DNA of 11,492 bases from an uncultured Atopobiaceae bacterium (GCA_905233865.1 CAJOGH010000016.1:1-11492), one strand, 5' to 3'; positions 1 through 8,785 are shown, numbered from the stretch's first letter. The notes: generated from the sequence alone by a model not told the origin. Made by a program: numbers and translations.

Positions 1-802
1 GCATGCACACGGCATTGCGCAGGCGAGCGTCGCTGCGGCCGTTGTAGATGGTGGCAAAGACGGCCGGCTCCTCGGCTGCCGTGAACGAGCGAAGCGCGTG
101 ACCAAAGGCTGTGGTAAAGAACGCGTTGGTCGACAGCCCCTCGCGCTCGCAGAAGGCGCGAACCTGCGCGGCATGAGGCGAGCGCAGCGTGAGCGTCTGG
201 ATGTCACCGGCGCCCTCGCGGCCGTCGCGGACGGGAAGCGTGTCGCCGCCACAACCCAGGAAGATGCCGTCATAAAAGGCCTTGGCCCGCTCGAGGCGGT
301 CGGACTCGCGCCCGCTCTTCTCGTCCAGGGCAAACTCGAACCCGGTGTAGGTCTCGCTCTCCACAGTCTCGCCCGCATAGGCGCGACTCACGTCCGCGAG
401 CAGGACCTCGATGGACTCGCCGTCGCTCACGATGTGATGGGTGTCCATCAGGAGGCAGGGGCCATCCGCTCCGCGGAAGAGCTCCACTCGGAACAGGTAG
501 TCGTCGCCCGTGAGGTCAAAGGGCCGCACGAGGCTCGTGAGGTCGTCGGGCAGGCCGTCCAGGATGGGCACCTCCACGCGGACGGGCTCGCGGCGCACGG
601 CCACGACCTCGCCCGACTCCGAGGTGCGGATGCCCATGAAGAGGTAGGGGTGCGCCTGCAGGGTCACGGAGAGCGCCTCGGCCAGGCGGTCAAGGTCGAT
701 GCTCTTGTCCAGGCGGTACATCATGGGGATGTTGTAGGCGGTCGAGCCCGGCATGCGCAGGCACTCCACGAAGATGCCCTGCTGCGTTTGGGACAGCGGG
801 TA
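1..802 (-). other. NRPS condensation domain C3, truncated by window edge
   Basis: Residues 2645-2911. It opens with YPLSQTQQG and has an intact HHIVSDG at 2766-2772. The sequence then runs through the NAFFTTAFGHALRSF helix and IYNGRSD to the window edge, just short of the VKTLPV segment seen in C1 and C2. Its presence after T3 means that another module, or a terminal C-type release or cyclisation domain, lies to the left. It is an ordinary peptide-bond-forming type by its active-site motif; whether it is LCL- or DCL-type cannot be judged by eye. Confidence 0.88.
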
Positions 803-3800
803 CTCCTCGCGCAGCTCGTAGGTCTGCTCGCCCGCAGGCGCGTCACCCACGAACTCCACGAGGTCACGCACCGTCCGGCAGCCATAGACGTCTGCGACCT
901 TGACCGTGGTGTCAAAGGCGTCAGAGAGGTGGGCGCACAGGCGGATGCAGCCGATGGAGGACAGGCCTGCGGCAAACAGGTCGGTGGTGATGCCAAGCTG
1001 GGCGGAGGTGCCGATGACCTCAGACACGAGGGAGAGGACCTTGCGCTCCGCCGCAGTCTCGGGTGCGACGACCTCCTGCGCCGTCTCCTCGAGCTGGGGC
1101 AGCGCGCGCTTGTCTATCTTGCCGTTGGCAGTGAGCGGCATTTCGGGCAGCTGCATCATGGCCTGCGGGACCATGTAGGCCGTGAGGTACTCGGACAGGT
1201 GTGCCCGCAGGTCGTTGAGGTCCACCGGCTCGTCGGCCGTGAAGTAGGCGGCCAGGTAGTCGGTCTCGCCGTGGGCGACAACGACCACGCTTGTGCGGAC
1301 GGACGGGTAGGTGTCCAGCACGCTCTCGATCTCACCCAGCTCGATGCGCAGGCCGCGGAGCTTGACCTGGTCGTCAATGCGGCCGTGGTACTCGATCTGG
1401 CCGTCCGGGCGGATGCGCGTGAGGTCGCCAGAGCGATAGGCCGGCATGTCCAGCAGCGTGATGAAGCTGCGCGCCGTGAGGTCGTCGCGGCCCACGTAAC
1501 CGCGACCCACGCCCTCGCCCATGATGACAAGCTCGCCGGTGGCGCCCAGCGGCTGCAGGCGACCGTTGCGATCCACGGTGGCAACGTGGACGTTGGCGTT
1601 GGGGAAGCCGATGGTGATGTCACCGGAGCCGTCGAGCACCTGCATGGTGCAGCTAATGGTGGCCTCGGTGGGTCCGTAGCCGTTCATGACGTAGAGCTTG
1701 GGGTTGATGGCCATGAGGCGCTCGTAGAGGCCGGGCGGGAAGGCCTCGGCGCCAAAGTCGATGGAGCGCAGGCCCGCCACGGCGCGCGAGAAGGCAGGGA
1801 TGTCCAGCATGCTGGAAAGGTAGCTTGGCGTGCAGCTCATCACGTCCACGCGGTTCTCCACCATAAGGGCGCCCAGGGCCGCCGGGTCCATGATCTGCTC
1901 CTTGGTGGCAAGCACGACCGTCATGCCGTTGGCCAGGGGCACGAACTCCTCCATGATGGCAAAGTCAAAGGTGAGCGCCGCCACGGCAAGGCTCACTAGG
2001 GCTCGCCTGGTGTAGCCGCACACCTCGCGGTTGGCGTCGTTGTCGTCCACGAAGTTGACGAGGTTGCGGTTGGTGAGCATGACGCCCTTGGGACGGCCCG
2101 TTGAGCCGGAGGTGTAGATGACGTAGGCGAGGCTCTCTGGCAAAACGATGCGGTCCAGGTTGTCGCGCTCACCCTCCCGTGCCGCCGCCGTGGCCTCGAC
2201 CACCGTGAGGTCCAGGTCGACAAGAGCCTCAAAGAGGTCGGCTCGACGCTCGAGGATGTCTGAGGTCGTAAGGACCAGGCGCGCGCCGGAGTCCTCGAGG
2301 ATGTAGCGGACGCGCTCCTCGGGATAGTCGGGATCGATGGGCAGGAAGGCGCATCCGCACTTGAGCGCGGCCTGACGCATCACGTAGGCCCAGGAGTCGC
2401 GGTCGGCAAGGACGGCGATCATCGTGTTGGGGCCGGCGCCGTGGTCCGCCAGGACATGGCCGATGGCATTGGCCTCAGCGTTGAGCTGTGCGTACGAAAG
2501 GCTGCGATCACAGGCGACGACAGCCAGGCGGTCCGGGCGCGTAGCCGCCTGGTCCTGCACCAGACGGTAGGCCGGACGGTCCGCCACATCCCAGTCAGTG
2601 TCGTGCAGGGAGCGGATGGCGTCCTCGTCCTCCTTGCTCGTGAGCCTCATCTGGCCGATCGTCTCGCAGCTCGTGAGCTCGCGGCAGACATTGACGAAGG
2701 TCTGGAGCAAGGCACGTACCGTGTGCTCGCTAAAGGTTGCCGGGTTGTGCGAGCAGTCCACCACAAGTGCGTTACCGTCCATGAAGACGTCGATGTCCAT
2801 GCCGGACTTGGCCTGCGAGAGCTCTATCTCGCACGGCGAGGACGGCAGGTCGCAGATGTGCGTGTCGGCAGCGTCAGAGACCTCGCCCTGATAGGCAAAG
2901 ATGATGTCACCGCTGATGCCGAAGGCATGGCTCACCTCAGCAAAGCTGTAGATGTCATTGGCCATGGCATCGAGCAGGTACGACTGGCAGCCCTGCACGG
3001 CATCTGTCACGGTGCTCCGTGCGTCGGGCGCAACGCACACGGGCAGGGTCTTGACGAACATGGAGACGCTGCGCGCGATCCTCGAGTCGCTGCGGCCGTT
3101 GTAGATGGTGGCAAACGTGGCGCTCTCCGCAAAGCAGAAGGAACGCAGGGCAAGGCCGAAGGCCGTGACATAGAAGGCATTGGCCGTCACGCCGGTCTCA
3201 TCAAGATAGGCGCGGACCCGTCCGGACAGCTCGTCGTCACGAAGGTGCACGTATGCGTTGCCCTCCTCCGTGCCCGTACCGTCAGCCACAGGCACGGTGT
3301 CGCCCTCGCTGCCGGCAAAGCGCTCCTCATAGAAGGCGCGCGCCTTGTCCAGACGGGCCGTGGCGCGCTCGCGCTCCTCCTCCAGGGCAAACTCGAAGCC
3401 GGTGTAGGTCTCGGCCTCGACATCGCCGCCGGCGTAGACGGCCGACATGTCCGAGAGCAGGATGTCGATGGACTCGCCGTCGCTCACGATGTGGTGCGTG
3501 TCCAGGAAGAGGTACTTGCCCTGGGGCGTGTCATAGAGGGCCGTGCGGAACAGGCGCTCGCCCTCAAGGTCAAAGGGACGGACGATCTCGTCTGCGTCGG
3601 GGAGCTCGTCATGGATGGCGATGTCGATGACCTCCGGCTCGTTGCGCACCGCAACGGGGTTGCCGTCCGCGTCGCGACGAATGGTCGCAAAGAGGTAGGG
3701 ATGGGCGGCAAGGGTCTGAGCGAGCGCGTCACGAAGGCGCACGAGGTCCACGGCGTCATCCAGATGGTAGAGCTCGGGGATGTTGTAGATCGTCGTGTCG

Positions 3801-6800
3801 GGGTGCAGGATGGTCTCAAAGAAGATGCCCTGCTGGGTCTGGGACAGCGGGTACTCCTGCCTGAGCTCAAAGGTCTCCTGCTCGGGCTGGACGCCAATGT
3901 GCTCCTCGATGGCCTTGACCGTGCGTAGGGCAAAGACGTCCGACACCTTGAGCGTCTTGCCCAGGCCCTCGGCGACAAGAGCGCACAGCCGGATGCACCC
4001 GATGGACGAGAGGCCGGCGTTGAGCAGGTCGGTGGTGACGCCCAGCTGCTGGGTGCCGATGACCTCGGCCGCAAGCTCCAGGATCTTGGCCTGCGTCTCG
4101 TTCTGGGGAGCCACCAGCTCCTCGGCCATGACCTCGATGGCGGGAAGCTTGCTCTTGTCGGCCTTGCCGTTGGCCGTGAGCGGCATCTCATCAAGCTGCA
4201 TGATGGCCTGCGGGACCATGTAGGCCGTGAGGTACTCGGAGAGATGGGCCTTGAGCGAGACCAGGTCAACGGGCTTGTCGGCCGTGAAGTAGGCGGCAAG
4301 GTAGTCGGTCTGGCCATGGGCCACGAGCGCCACGCTCGTGCGCACGCCTGGGTAGTCGTTGAGGACGCTCTCAATCTCGCCCAGCTCGACGCGCAGACCG
4401 CGAAGCTTGACGAGGTTGTCCATACGGCCGTGGAACTCTATCTGGCCGTCGGCACGGACGATGGCAAGGTCGCCCGAACGGTAGGCGGGGCGACCCATCA
4501 GCTGGATGAAGTTCTTGACGTTGAGGTCCTCGCGACCGATGTAGCCGCGGCCCACGCCGTCGCCCATGATGGCTAGCTCGCCCAGGGCGCCCACGGGAAG
4601 CGGACGACCCTCGCGGTCCACGGCAGCGACGCCCGTGTTTATGAGCGGGTAGCCAATGGTCACGTCGTCCGAGCCATCCAGGAAGATGGCCGTGGCCGTG
4701 ACCGTGCACTCCGTGGGTCCGTAGCTGTTCATGATGTCGAGCGTAGGGTTGATGGCGCGGAGCTTGTCAAAGAGGTCGCTCGGGAAGGCCTCGGAGCCCA
4801 CGTCGACGGCATGCACGCCCTTCATGGCCTGGGCAAAGTCGGGCACCTCGACCATGTTGGAGAGGTAGCTGGGCGTACAGGTAAAGCCGCAGACGCCGTT
4901 GGTGGAAATGAGGTCAGCCATGCCCTTGGCGTCCATGATGTCGTCCTGGGTTGCCAGCACGACGGTCTTGCCGTTGGCAAGCGGCACGAACTCCTCCAGG
5001 ACGGAGACGTCAAAGGTGAAGGCCGCCATGGCAAGCGTGACCTGCCCGTAGCGGGTGAACACGCGGCCCTCGAGGTTGCAGTCGGCGTCAAAGGCGAGGT
5101 TGACGAGGTTGTGGTTCTCGATCATCACGCCCTTGGGGCGCCCCGTGGAGCCCGAGGTGTAGATGACGTAGGCAAGGTCGTGCGGACCAACCGCGACGTC
5201 AAGGTTGTCGGCTGCGTTGGCGTCCACGGCCGCGCACGCCTCCACGATGCTGAGGTTCATATCGCTTAGCTGCTCAAAGAGGTCGGAGCGGCGCTCGAGC
5301 ACGGCCGCCGTGGTGAGGATGGTGCGGCAGTCGGAGTCCTCAAGGATGTAACGGACGCGCTCCTCGGGGTAGTCGGGGTCCACCGGCATGAAGGCGCCGC
5401 CGCTCTTGAGGACGCCCTCGCGCATGACATAGGCCCAGGAGTCGCGCTCGGCAAGCACGGCCACCCTGGTCTCGGGGCCTGCGCCCAGCGCCACAAGGGC
5501 ATGACCAACAGCGTTTGCCTGGGCGTTGAGCTGAGCAAAGGTGAGCGTGCGATCACAGGCCACAAGCGCCTTGGCATCGGGCGTGGCAGCGGCCTGGTCC
5601 TGCAGGAGACGGTAGGCAGGGCGCTCGGGGACCTCTACGGCAGTGTCGTGGAGAGAGCTCAGGCGCTCGGCGGCCTCAGGCGACAGCAGGCACACGTCGC
5701 GTAGGCGCTCGCGGACCACAAACTCGGAGATCACCTGGTCCATGAGGTCGCGCAGCGTCGCGATGGTCTGGGCGCCAAAGACACTGGGGTCGTACTCCAT
5801 CTCGTAGACCACGCCGTCGCCGTCGAGCATGACATCCATGCCCAGTGCCGCGCGGGCACGCGAGAGACCGAGCATGACCTCGGTCGCATCCTGGCCGCCC
5901 AACGTCACGCTGCGCACGTACTCGCCCTGGAAGGCAAAGAGCACGTCCGCCTTGATGTCGTAGGCGCGGCTGATCTCGGCAAAGCTGTAGAGGTCGTTGG
6001 TCATCGCCGACAGGAGGTACGAGCTGCACTTCTCGATCTGTGACACCACATAGTCGTCCGGCTCGCAGTCGAGGGTCACCGGCAGGGTCTTGACCAGCAT
6101 GGAGACGCTGTCCTGCAGGCGCGGGTCGCTGCGGCCGTTGTAGATGGCGCTAAAGACCGGGCGCTCGGCGTTGGTGAGTGCCCTGAGCGCATAGGCAAAG
6201 GCCGCCGTGAAGAAGGCGTTGTGCGTGAGGTCGTGCTCGTCGCAGAAGGCGCGCACCGCCGCGCCGTCCGCGGCGCCCCAGGTGCGCTCGAAGGCGATAT
6301 GGCCAGCGTTTGCGTCACCACTCTTGGGCGGCAGGGTGTCGCCGCCGCAGCCCCTAAAGATGCCGTCGTAAAAGTCGCGCGCCGCGGCCAGGCGCTCGCT
6401 CGCACGAGCGGCTTCCTCGTCCAGCGCGAACTCGTAACCGGTGTAGCGCTCGCGCTCCAGCTCGGTTCCGTCCAGAACGGTCTGAATGTCGCGGATCATG
6501 AGGTCGATGGAGGCGCCGTCGCTCACGATGTGATGCGCGTCCAGATACAGATAAGAGCCACTCTTTGTCTGGTAGACGGCAGCGCGGCAGAGCAGCTCGT
6601 CACTGTCGAGGTCAAAGGGACGCACGAGCTCGTCCGTGCTCGGCAGCTCGTCGCAGGTGACGACAGGGCAGGACAGCGTGAGGTCGTCGCGACGGTGCGC
6701 GCGCAGGTGGCCCTGTTCGTCGGTGGTCACGCGCATGTTCAGGTAGGGGTGCGCCTTGGCCATGGTGGTCACGGCACGGGCCAGCTCCTCCAGATCCACG

Positions 6801-8734
6801 CCCTCCCCCAGCTTGTAGAGCATGGGCAGGTTGTAGGACGTCGAGCCGGGGTGGCGCACGCACTCAAAATAGATGCCCTGCTGGGTCTGGGAGAGCGGGT
6901 AGTCGTCGCGCAGGTCGTACGAGACGCCCGCGGCGCTGGAGTCCACGCGCTTGGCAAGCTCGCGGACCGTAGGGCCACTCGCGAGCTCCGAGGTCTTGAT
7001 GGCAACGTCAAAGGCATCGCGCATTCCGCTGCACAGGCGAATGGCACCCAGCGAAGAGAGGCCGGCCTCCATGAGGTCCGTGGTCGCGCCGACGCGGTCG
7101 GTCTGCAGGATCTGACGGGCCAGCTCCAGGATGGTCTCCTCCGTGCTACCCGAGGCGGGCTCGAGGTCCACATCTTCCGGCTCGGGTGCGGGCAGCGCGC
7201 TCTTGTCGACCTTGCCATTGGCCGTGAGCGGCAGCTCCTCCAGGCGGACGAAGCTCTGCGGCACCATGTAGGACGTGAGGTAGCGCCTGGCATGGCGGCG
7301 CAGCTCGTCCTTGTCCACGTCGCGGTCGGCCACGTAATAGGCGGCCAGGTACTCCTGCGCGTCCTTCACGACGGTGATGACGGCGTTGGTCACGCCCTCG
7401 AAGTCCTCGACGATGCGCTGGACCTCGCCCAGCTCCACGCGCAGGCCACGGAGCTTGACCTGGTCGTCAATACGGCCATGGAAGGCGACGTTGCCGTCCG
7501 CGCGCAGGACCGCGAGGTCTCCGGTCTTGTACGCGGGCACGCCGCCCAAGGTGATGAAGGACTTCTTGTTGAGGTCCTCGCGGCCAATATAGCCACGGCC
7601 CACGCCGGTGCCCAGGACCACGAGCTCGCCCTTCTGGCCGCGCGGCAGCGGGTTGTTGTCCTCGTCCACGCAGACCACGCCATAGTTGGCAATGGGTGCG
7701 CCGATGGTGATGTCATCGTCGCCGTCCAGGACGACGGCCGTGGCAGAGACAGTGCACTCGGTGGGACCGTAACTGTTCATGATGCGCATGGACGGGTTGA
7801 TGGCGCGAAGCTTGCCAAAGAGGTCCGCCGGGAAGGCCTCGGCGCCCACGTCCACGCCAGAGATGCGCTCCATGGCCTTGGCAAAGACGGGGATCTCAAT
7901 CATGTTGGCAAGGTAGCTGGGGGTGCAGGCAAAGGCATCCACCTTGTTGTCCAGGATGAGGTCAGCCATGGCCTGGGGGTCCATGATGTCATCCTCGGTG
8001 GCAAGCACGACCGTCATGCCGTTGGCAAGCGGCGCGAACTCCTCAAAGACGGAGACGTCAAAGGTCAGCGCCGCGATGGCCATAGACACCGAGCCGCTGT
8101 TGACAAAGATGCCGACCTCGGTGTTGTACTCGTTGTCATCCACGAAGTTAACGAGGCTGTGGTTCTCGATCATCACGCCCTTGGGCCGTCCCGTGGAGCC
8201 GGAGGTGTAGATGACATAGGCCAGGTTGTCAGGGGCAACGTCCACGTTGAGGTCGGCAACGTCGTTGGCAAAGACGGCCTCGCGCGCGTCCACGACGGTG
8301 AGGTCCAGGTCAGAGAGGGCCTCAAAGAGGTCGGCGCGCCGCTCGATGACGGCACGCGTGGCAAGCACGGTGCGCGCGCCCGAGTCCTCCAGGATGTAGC
8401 GGATGCGCTCCTCGGGATAGGTAGGGTCAACGGGCATGAAGGCAGCACCGGCCTTGAGGGCGCCCTCGCGCATCACGTAGGCCCACGAGTCGCGGTCCGC
8501 CATCACGGCGACCATCGTCTCAGGCGCGGCGCCGACGCCAGCGAGTGCACGGCCGACGGCATTGGCCTCAGCGTTGAGCTGGCCATAGGTGAGCGTGCGG
8601 TCATGGGCCACGAGGGCAACGCGCTCGGGATGGGCTTGCGCGCTGTCCTGCAGGAGGCGGTAGGCGGGGCGTTCGGCCACAAGGACGCTTGTGCTGTGGG
8701 CCTGCGGAACCATGGTTGTGATGCTCTCGGCCAT
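1..8734 (-). CDS. Multimodular nonribosomal peptide synthetase, 3' end outside window (A-T-C-A-T-C-A-T-C...)
   Basis: Cytosolic assembly-line enzyme that activates amino acids as adenylates, loads them on phosphopantetheinyl carriers and joins them by condensation. The ATG at 8734 follows a strong AAGGAGG with 7-nt spacing. The frame stays open for 2911 codons to the left edge. A-domain cores (YTSGSTG) begin at residues 176, 1192 and 2207; A10 (NGK) lysines are 508, 1524 and 2539; carrier serines (AGLSS) are 561, 1577 and 2593; HHIVSDG motifs of C domains begin at 734, 1747 and 2766. All these lie in one frame. The first domain is A, so this is the loading end of the line. All three visible C domains keep the catalytic HHxxxDG. 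The termination domain is not in the window. It lies 51 bp after a MATE exporter and is probably co-transcribed with it and a PPTase. The product is unknown. The NRPS assignment is very secure. Confidence 0.97.
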   Translation of the reverse strand, partial: MAESITTMVPQAHSTSVLVAERPAYRLLQDSAQAHPERVALVAHDRTLTYGQLNAEANAVGRALAGVGAAPETMVAVMADRDSWAYVMREGALKAGAAFMPVDPTYPEERIRYILEDSGARTVLATRAVIERRADLFEALSDLDLTVVDAREAVFANDVADLNVDVAPDNLAYVIYTSGSTGRPKGVMIENHSLVNFVDDNEYNTEVGIFVNSGSVSMAIAALTFDVSVFEEFAPLANGMTVVLATEDDIMDPQAMADLILDNKVDAFACTPSYLANMIEIPVFAKAMERISGVDVGAEAFPADLFGKLRAINPSMRIMNSYGPTECTVSATAVVLDGDDDITIGAPIANYGVVCVDEDNNPLPRGQKGELVVLGTGVGRGYIGREDLNKKSFITLGGVPAYKTGDLAVLRADGNVAFHGRIDDQVKLRGLRVELGEVQRIVEDFEGVTNAVITVVKDAQEYLAAYYVADRDVDKDELRRHARRYLTSYMVPQSFVRLEELPLTANGKVDKSALPAPEPEDVDLEPASGSTEETILELARQILQTDRVGATTDLMEAGLSSLGAIRLCSGMRDAFDVAIKTSELASGPTVRELAKRVDSSAAGVSYDLRDDYPLSQTQQGIYFECVRHPGSTSYNLPMLYKLGEGVDLEELARAVTTMAKAHPYLNMRVTTDEQGHLRAHRRDDLTLSCPVVTCDELPSTDELVRPFDLDSDELLCRAAVYQTKSGSYLYLDAHHIVSDGASIDLMIRDIQTVLDGTELERERYTGYEFALDEEAARASERLAAARDFYDGIFRGCGGDTLPPKSGDANAGHIAFERTWGAADGAAVRAFCDEHDLTHNAFFTAAFAYALRALTNAERPVFSAIYNGRSDPRLQDSVSMLVKTLPVTLDCEPDDYVVSQIEKCSSYLLSAMTNDLYSFAEISRAYDIKADVLFAFQGEYVRSVTLGGQDATEVMLGLSRARAALGMDVMLDGDGVVYEMEYDPSVFGAQTIATLRDLMDQVISEFVVRERLRDVCLLSPEAAERLSSLHDTAVEVPERPAYRLLQDQAAATPDAKALVACDRTLTFAQLNAQANAVGHALVALGAGPETRVAVLAERDSWAYVMREGVLKSGGAFMPVDPDYPEERVRYILEDSDCRTILTTAAVLERRSDLFEQLSDMNLSIVEACAAVDANAADNLDVAVGPHDLAYVIYTSGSTGRPKGVMIENHNLVNLAFDADCNLEGRVFTRYGQVTLAMAAFTFDVSVLEEFVPLANGKTVVLATQDDIMDAKGMADLISTNGVCGFTCTPSYLSNMVEVPDFAQAMKGVHAVDVGSEAFPSDLFDKLRAINPTLDIMNSYGPTECTVTATAIFLDGSDDVTIGYPLINTGVAAVDREGRPLPVGALGELAIMGDGVGRGYIGREDLNVKNFIQLMGRPAYRSGDLAIVRADGQIEFHGRMDNLVKLRGLRVELGEIESVLNDYPGVRTSVALVAHGQTDYLAAYFTADKPVDLVSLKAHLSEYLTAYMVPQAIMQLDEMPLTANGKADKSKLPAIEVMAEELVAPQNETQAKILELAAEVIGTQQLGVTTDLLNAGLSSIGCIRLCALVAEGLGKTLKVSDVFALRTVKAIEEHIGVQPEQETFELRQEYPLSQTQQGIFFETILHPDTTIYNIPELYHLDDAVDLVRLRDALAQTLAAHPYLFATIRRDADGNPVAVRNEPEVIDIAIHDELPDADEIVRPFDLEGERLFRTALYDTPQGKYLFLDTHHIVSDGESIDILLSDMSAVYAGGDVEAETYTGFEFALEEERERATARLDKARAFYEERFAGSEGDTVPVADGTGTEEGNAYVHLRDDELSGRVRAYLDETGVTANAFYVTAFGLALRSFCFAESATFATIYNGRSDSRIARSVSMFVKTLPVCVAPDARSTVTDAVQGCQSYLLDAMANDIYSFAEVSHAFGISGDIIFAYQGEVSDAADTHICDLPSSPCEIELSQAKSGMDIDVFMDGNALVVDCSHNPATFSEHTVRALLQTFVNVCRELTSCETIGQMRLTSKEDEDAIRSLHDTDWDVADRPAYRLVQDQAATRPDRLAVVACDRSLSYAQLNAEANAIGHVLADHGAGPNTMIAVLADRDSWAYVMRQAALKCGCAFLPIDPDYPEERVRYILEDSGARLVLTTSDILERRADLFEALVDLDLTVVEATAAAREGERDNLDRIVLPESLAYVIYTSGSTGRPKGVMLTNRNLVNFVDDNDANREVCGYTRRALVSLAVAALTFDFAIMEEFVPLANGMTVVLATKEQIMDPAALGALMVENRVDVMSCTPSYLSSMLDIPAFSRAVAGLRSIDFGAEAFPPGLYERLMAINPKLYVMNGYGPTEATISCTMQVLDGSGDITIGFPNANVHVATVDRNGRLQPLGATGELVIMGEGVGRGYVGRDDLTARSFITLLDMPAYRSGDLTRIRPDGQIEYHGRIDDQVKLRGLRIELGEIESVLDTYPSVRTSVVVVAHGETDYLAAYFTADEPVDLNDLRAHLSEYLTAYMVPQAMMQLPEMPLTANGKIDKRALPQLEETAQEVVAPETAAERKVLSLVSEVIGTSAQLGITTDLFAAGLSSIGCIRLCAHLSDAFDTTVKVADVYGCRTVRDLVEFVGDAPAGEQTYELREEYPLSQTQQGIFVECLRMPGSTAYNIPMMYRLDKSIDLDRLAEALSVTLQAHPYLFMGIRTSESGEVVAVRREPVRVEVPILDGLPDDLTSLVRPFDLTGDDYLFRVELFRGADGPCLLMDTHHIVSDGESIEVLLADVSRAYAGETVESETYTGFEFALDEKSGRESDRLERAKAFYDGIFLGCGGDTLPVRDGREGAGDIQTLTLRSPHAAQVRAFCEREGLSTNAFFTTAFGHALRSFTAAEEPAVFATIYNGRSDARLRNAVCM
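803..3853 (-). other. NRPS elongation module 3: C2-A3-T3
   Basis: Residues 1628-2644. C2 opens with YPLSQTQQG and has HHIVSDG at 1747-1753, followed by MFVKTLPV. A3 has YTSGSTG from 2207, FDFAIMEEF with specificity aspartate 2257, NGYGPTE, YRSGD, GRIDDQVKLRG and A10 lysine 2539. T3 has AGLSSIG with serine 2593. The hand-derived pocket, D-F-M-S-I-F-G-I-S-K, differs clearly from those of A1 and A2, so a different amino acid is expected here (inference). The C-terminal A subdomain and carrier are closely similar to those of module 2, including a 38-bp stretch of identical DNA. Confidence 0.9.
1158..1195. repeat. 38-bp identical block shared by modules 3 and 2 (copy in A3)
   Basis: Identical to 4203-4240, offset 3045 bp, which is one module length. 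It encodes the SEYLTAYMVPQA region of the C-terminal A subdomain. The corresponding part of A1 (around 7255-7290) is clearly diverged. Third-position identity over this length suggests recent duplication or gene conversion between modules 2 and 3. Confidence 0.85.
3854..6901 (-). other. NRPS elongation module 2: C1-A2-T2
   Basis: Residues 612-1627. C1 opens with YPLSQTQQG and has HHIVSDG at 734-740; later motifs MLVKTLPV and a NDLYSFAE segment mark the end of the C fold. A2 has YTSGSTG from 1192, FDVSVLEEF with specificity aspartate 1242, NSYGPTE, YRSGD and A10 lysine 1524. T2 has AGLSSIG with serine 1577. The hand-derived pocket is D-V-L-T-V-V-S-V-T-K, close to A1, so the two sites may load the same or a similar residue (inference). 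The A8 motif reads GRMDNLVKLRG: a leucine replaces the glutamine usual in this motif and present in A1 and A3. Confidence 0.9.
4203..4240. repeat. 38-bp identical block shared by modules 2 and 3 (copy in A2)
   Basis: Partner of 1158-1195. The surrounding DNA of the C-terminal A subdomain and the carrier domain is also very similar between the two modules, with scattered differences. Confidence 0.85.
6902..8734 (-). other. NRPS loading module: adenylation A1 and carrier T1
   Basis: Residues 1-611 of the synthetase. A1 has the phosphate-binding core YTSGSTGRPKG from residue 176, FDVSVFEEF (specificity aspartate at 226), NSYGPTE, YKTGD, GRIDDQVKLRG and the A10 lysine 508, so it appears catalytically complete. 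T1 has AGLSSLG with the probable phosphopantetheine serine at 561. By hand alignment to the GrsA phenylalanine domain, the ten pocket residues read D-V-F-A-V-V-S-V-S-K, a mostly hydrophobic pocket that I cannot match to a known substrate. The roughly 30-residue N terminus resembles the C-to-A linkers inside the same protein, ending in ERPAYRLLQD. This suggests the module is an elongation module that lost its C domain. Confidence 0.9.
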
Positions 8735-8741
8735 GTCTGGT

Positions 8742-8748
8742 CCTCCTT
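8742..8748 (-). promoter_or_regulatory. Ribosome-binding site of the NRPS gene
   Basis: The minus strand reads AAGGAGG, followed by 7 nt and then the ATG at 8734. This near-perfect Shine-Dalgarno fixes the NRPS start and suggests efficient translation. It lies in the 51-bp gap after the MATE stop codon, in which I saw no hairpin terminator or convincing promoter. This supports read-through transcription from the transporter gene. Confidence 0.85.
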
Positions 8749-8785
8749 GCGGGACGTGTGCTTTCGTGTGGCTCCTCTTGGACGG

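Noticed and set aside
98..1999. Plus-strand open frame of 633 codons
   Set aside because: Antisense to C3, T3 and A3 of the NRPS, whose motifs are all intact; same low-complexity mirror composition.
2441..3928. Plus-strand open frame of 495 codons
   Set aside because: Antisense to A3 and C2 of the NRPS. Its internal similarity to the 98-1999 frame only mirrors the repeated NRPS modules.
1..8734. Possible frameshift or gene split within the NRPS
   Set aside because: Twelve motif positions spread over the gene are all congruent to the same frame from 8734, and no in-frame stop was met.
8735..8785. Possible separate promoter or terminator between MATE and NRPS
   Set aside because: Only 51 bp, with no stem-loop plus T-run and no convincing -35/-10 pair; only the ribosome-binding site is clear.
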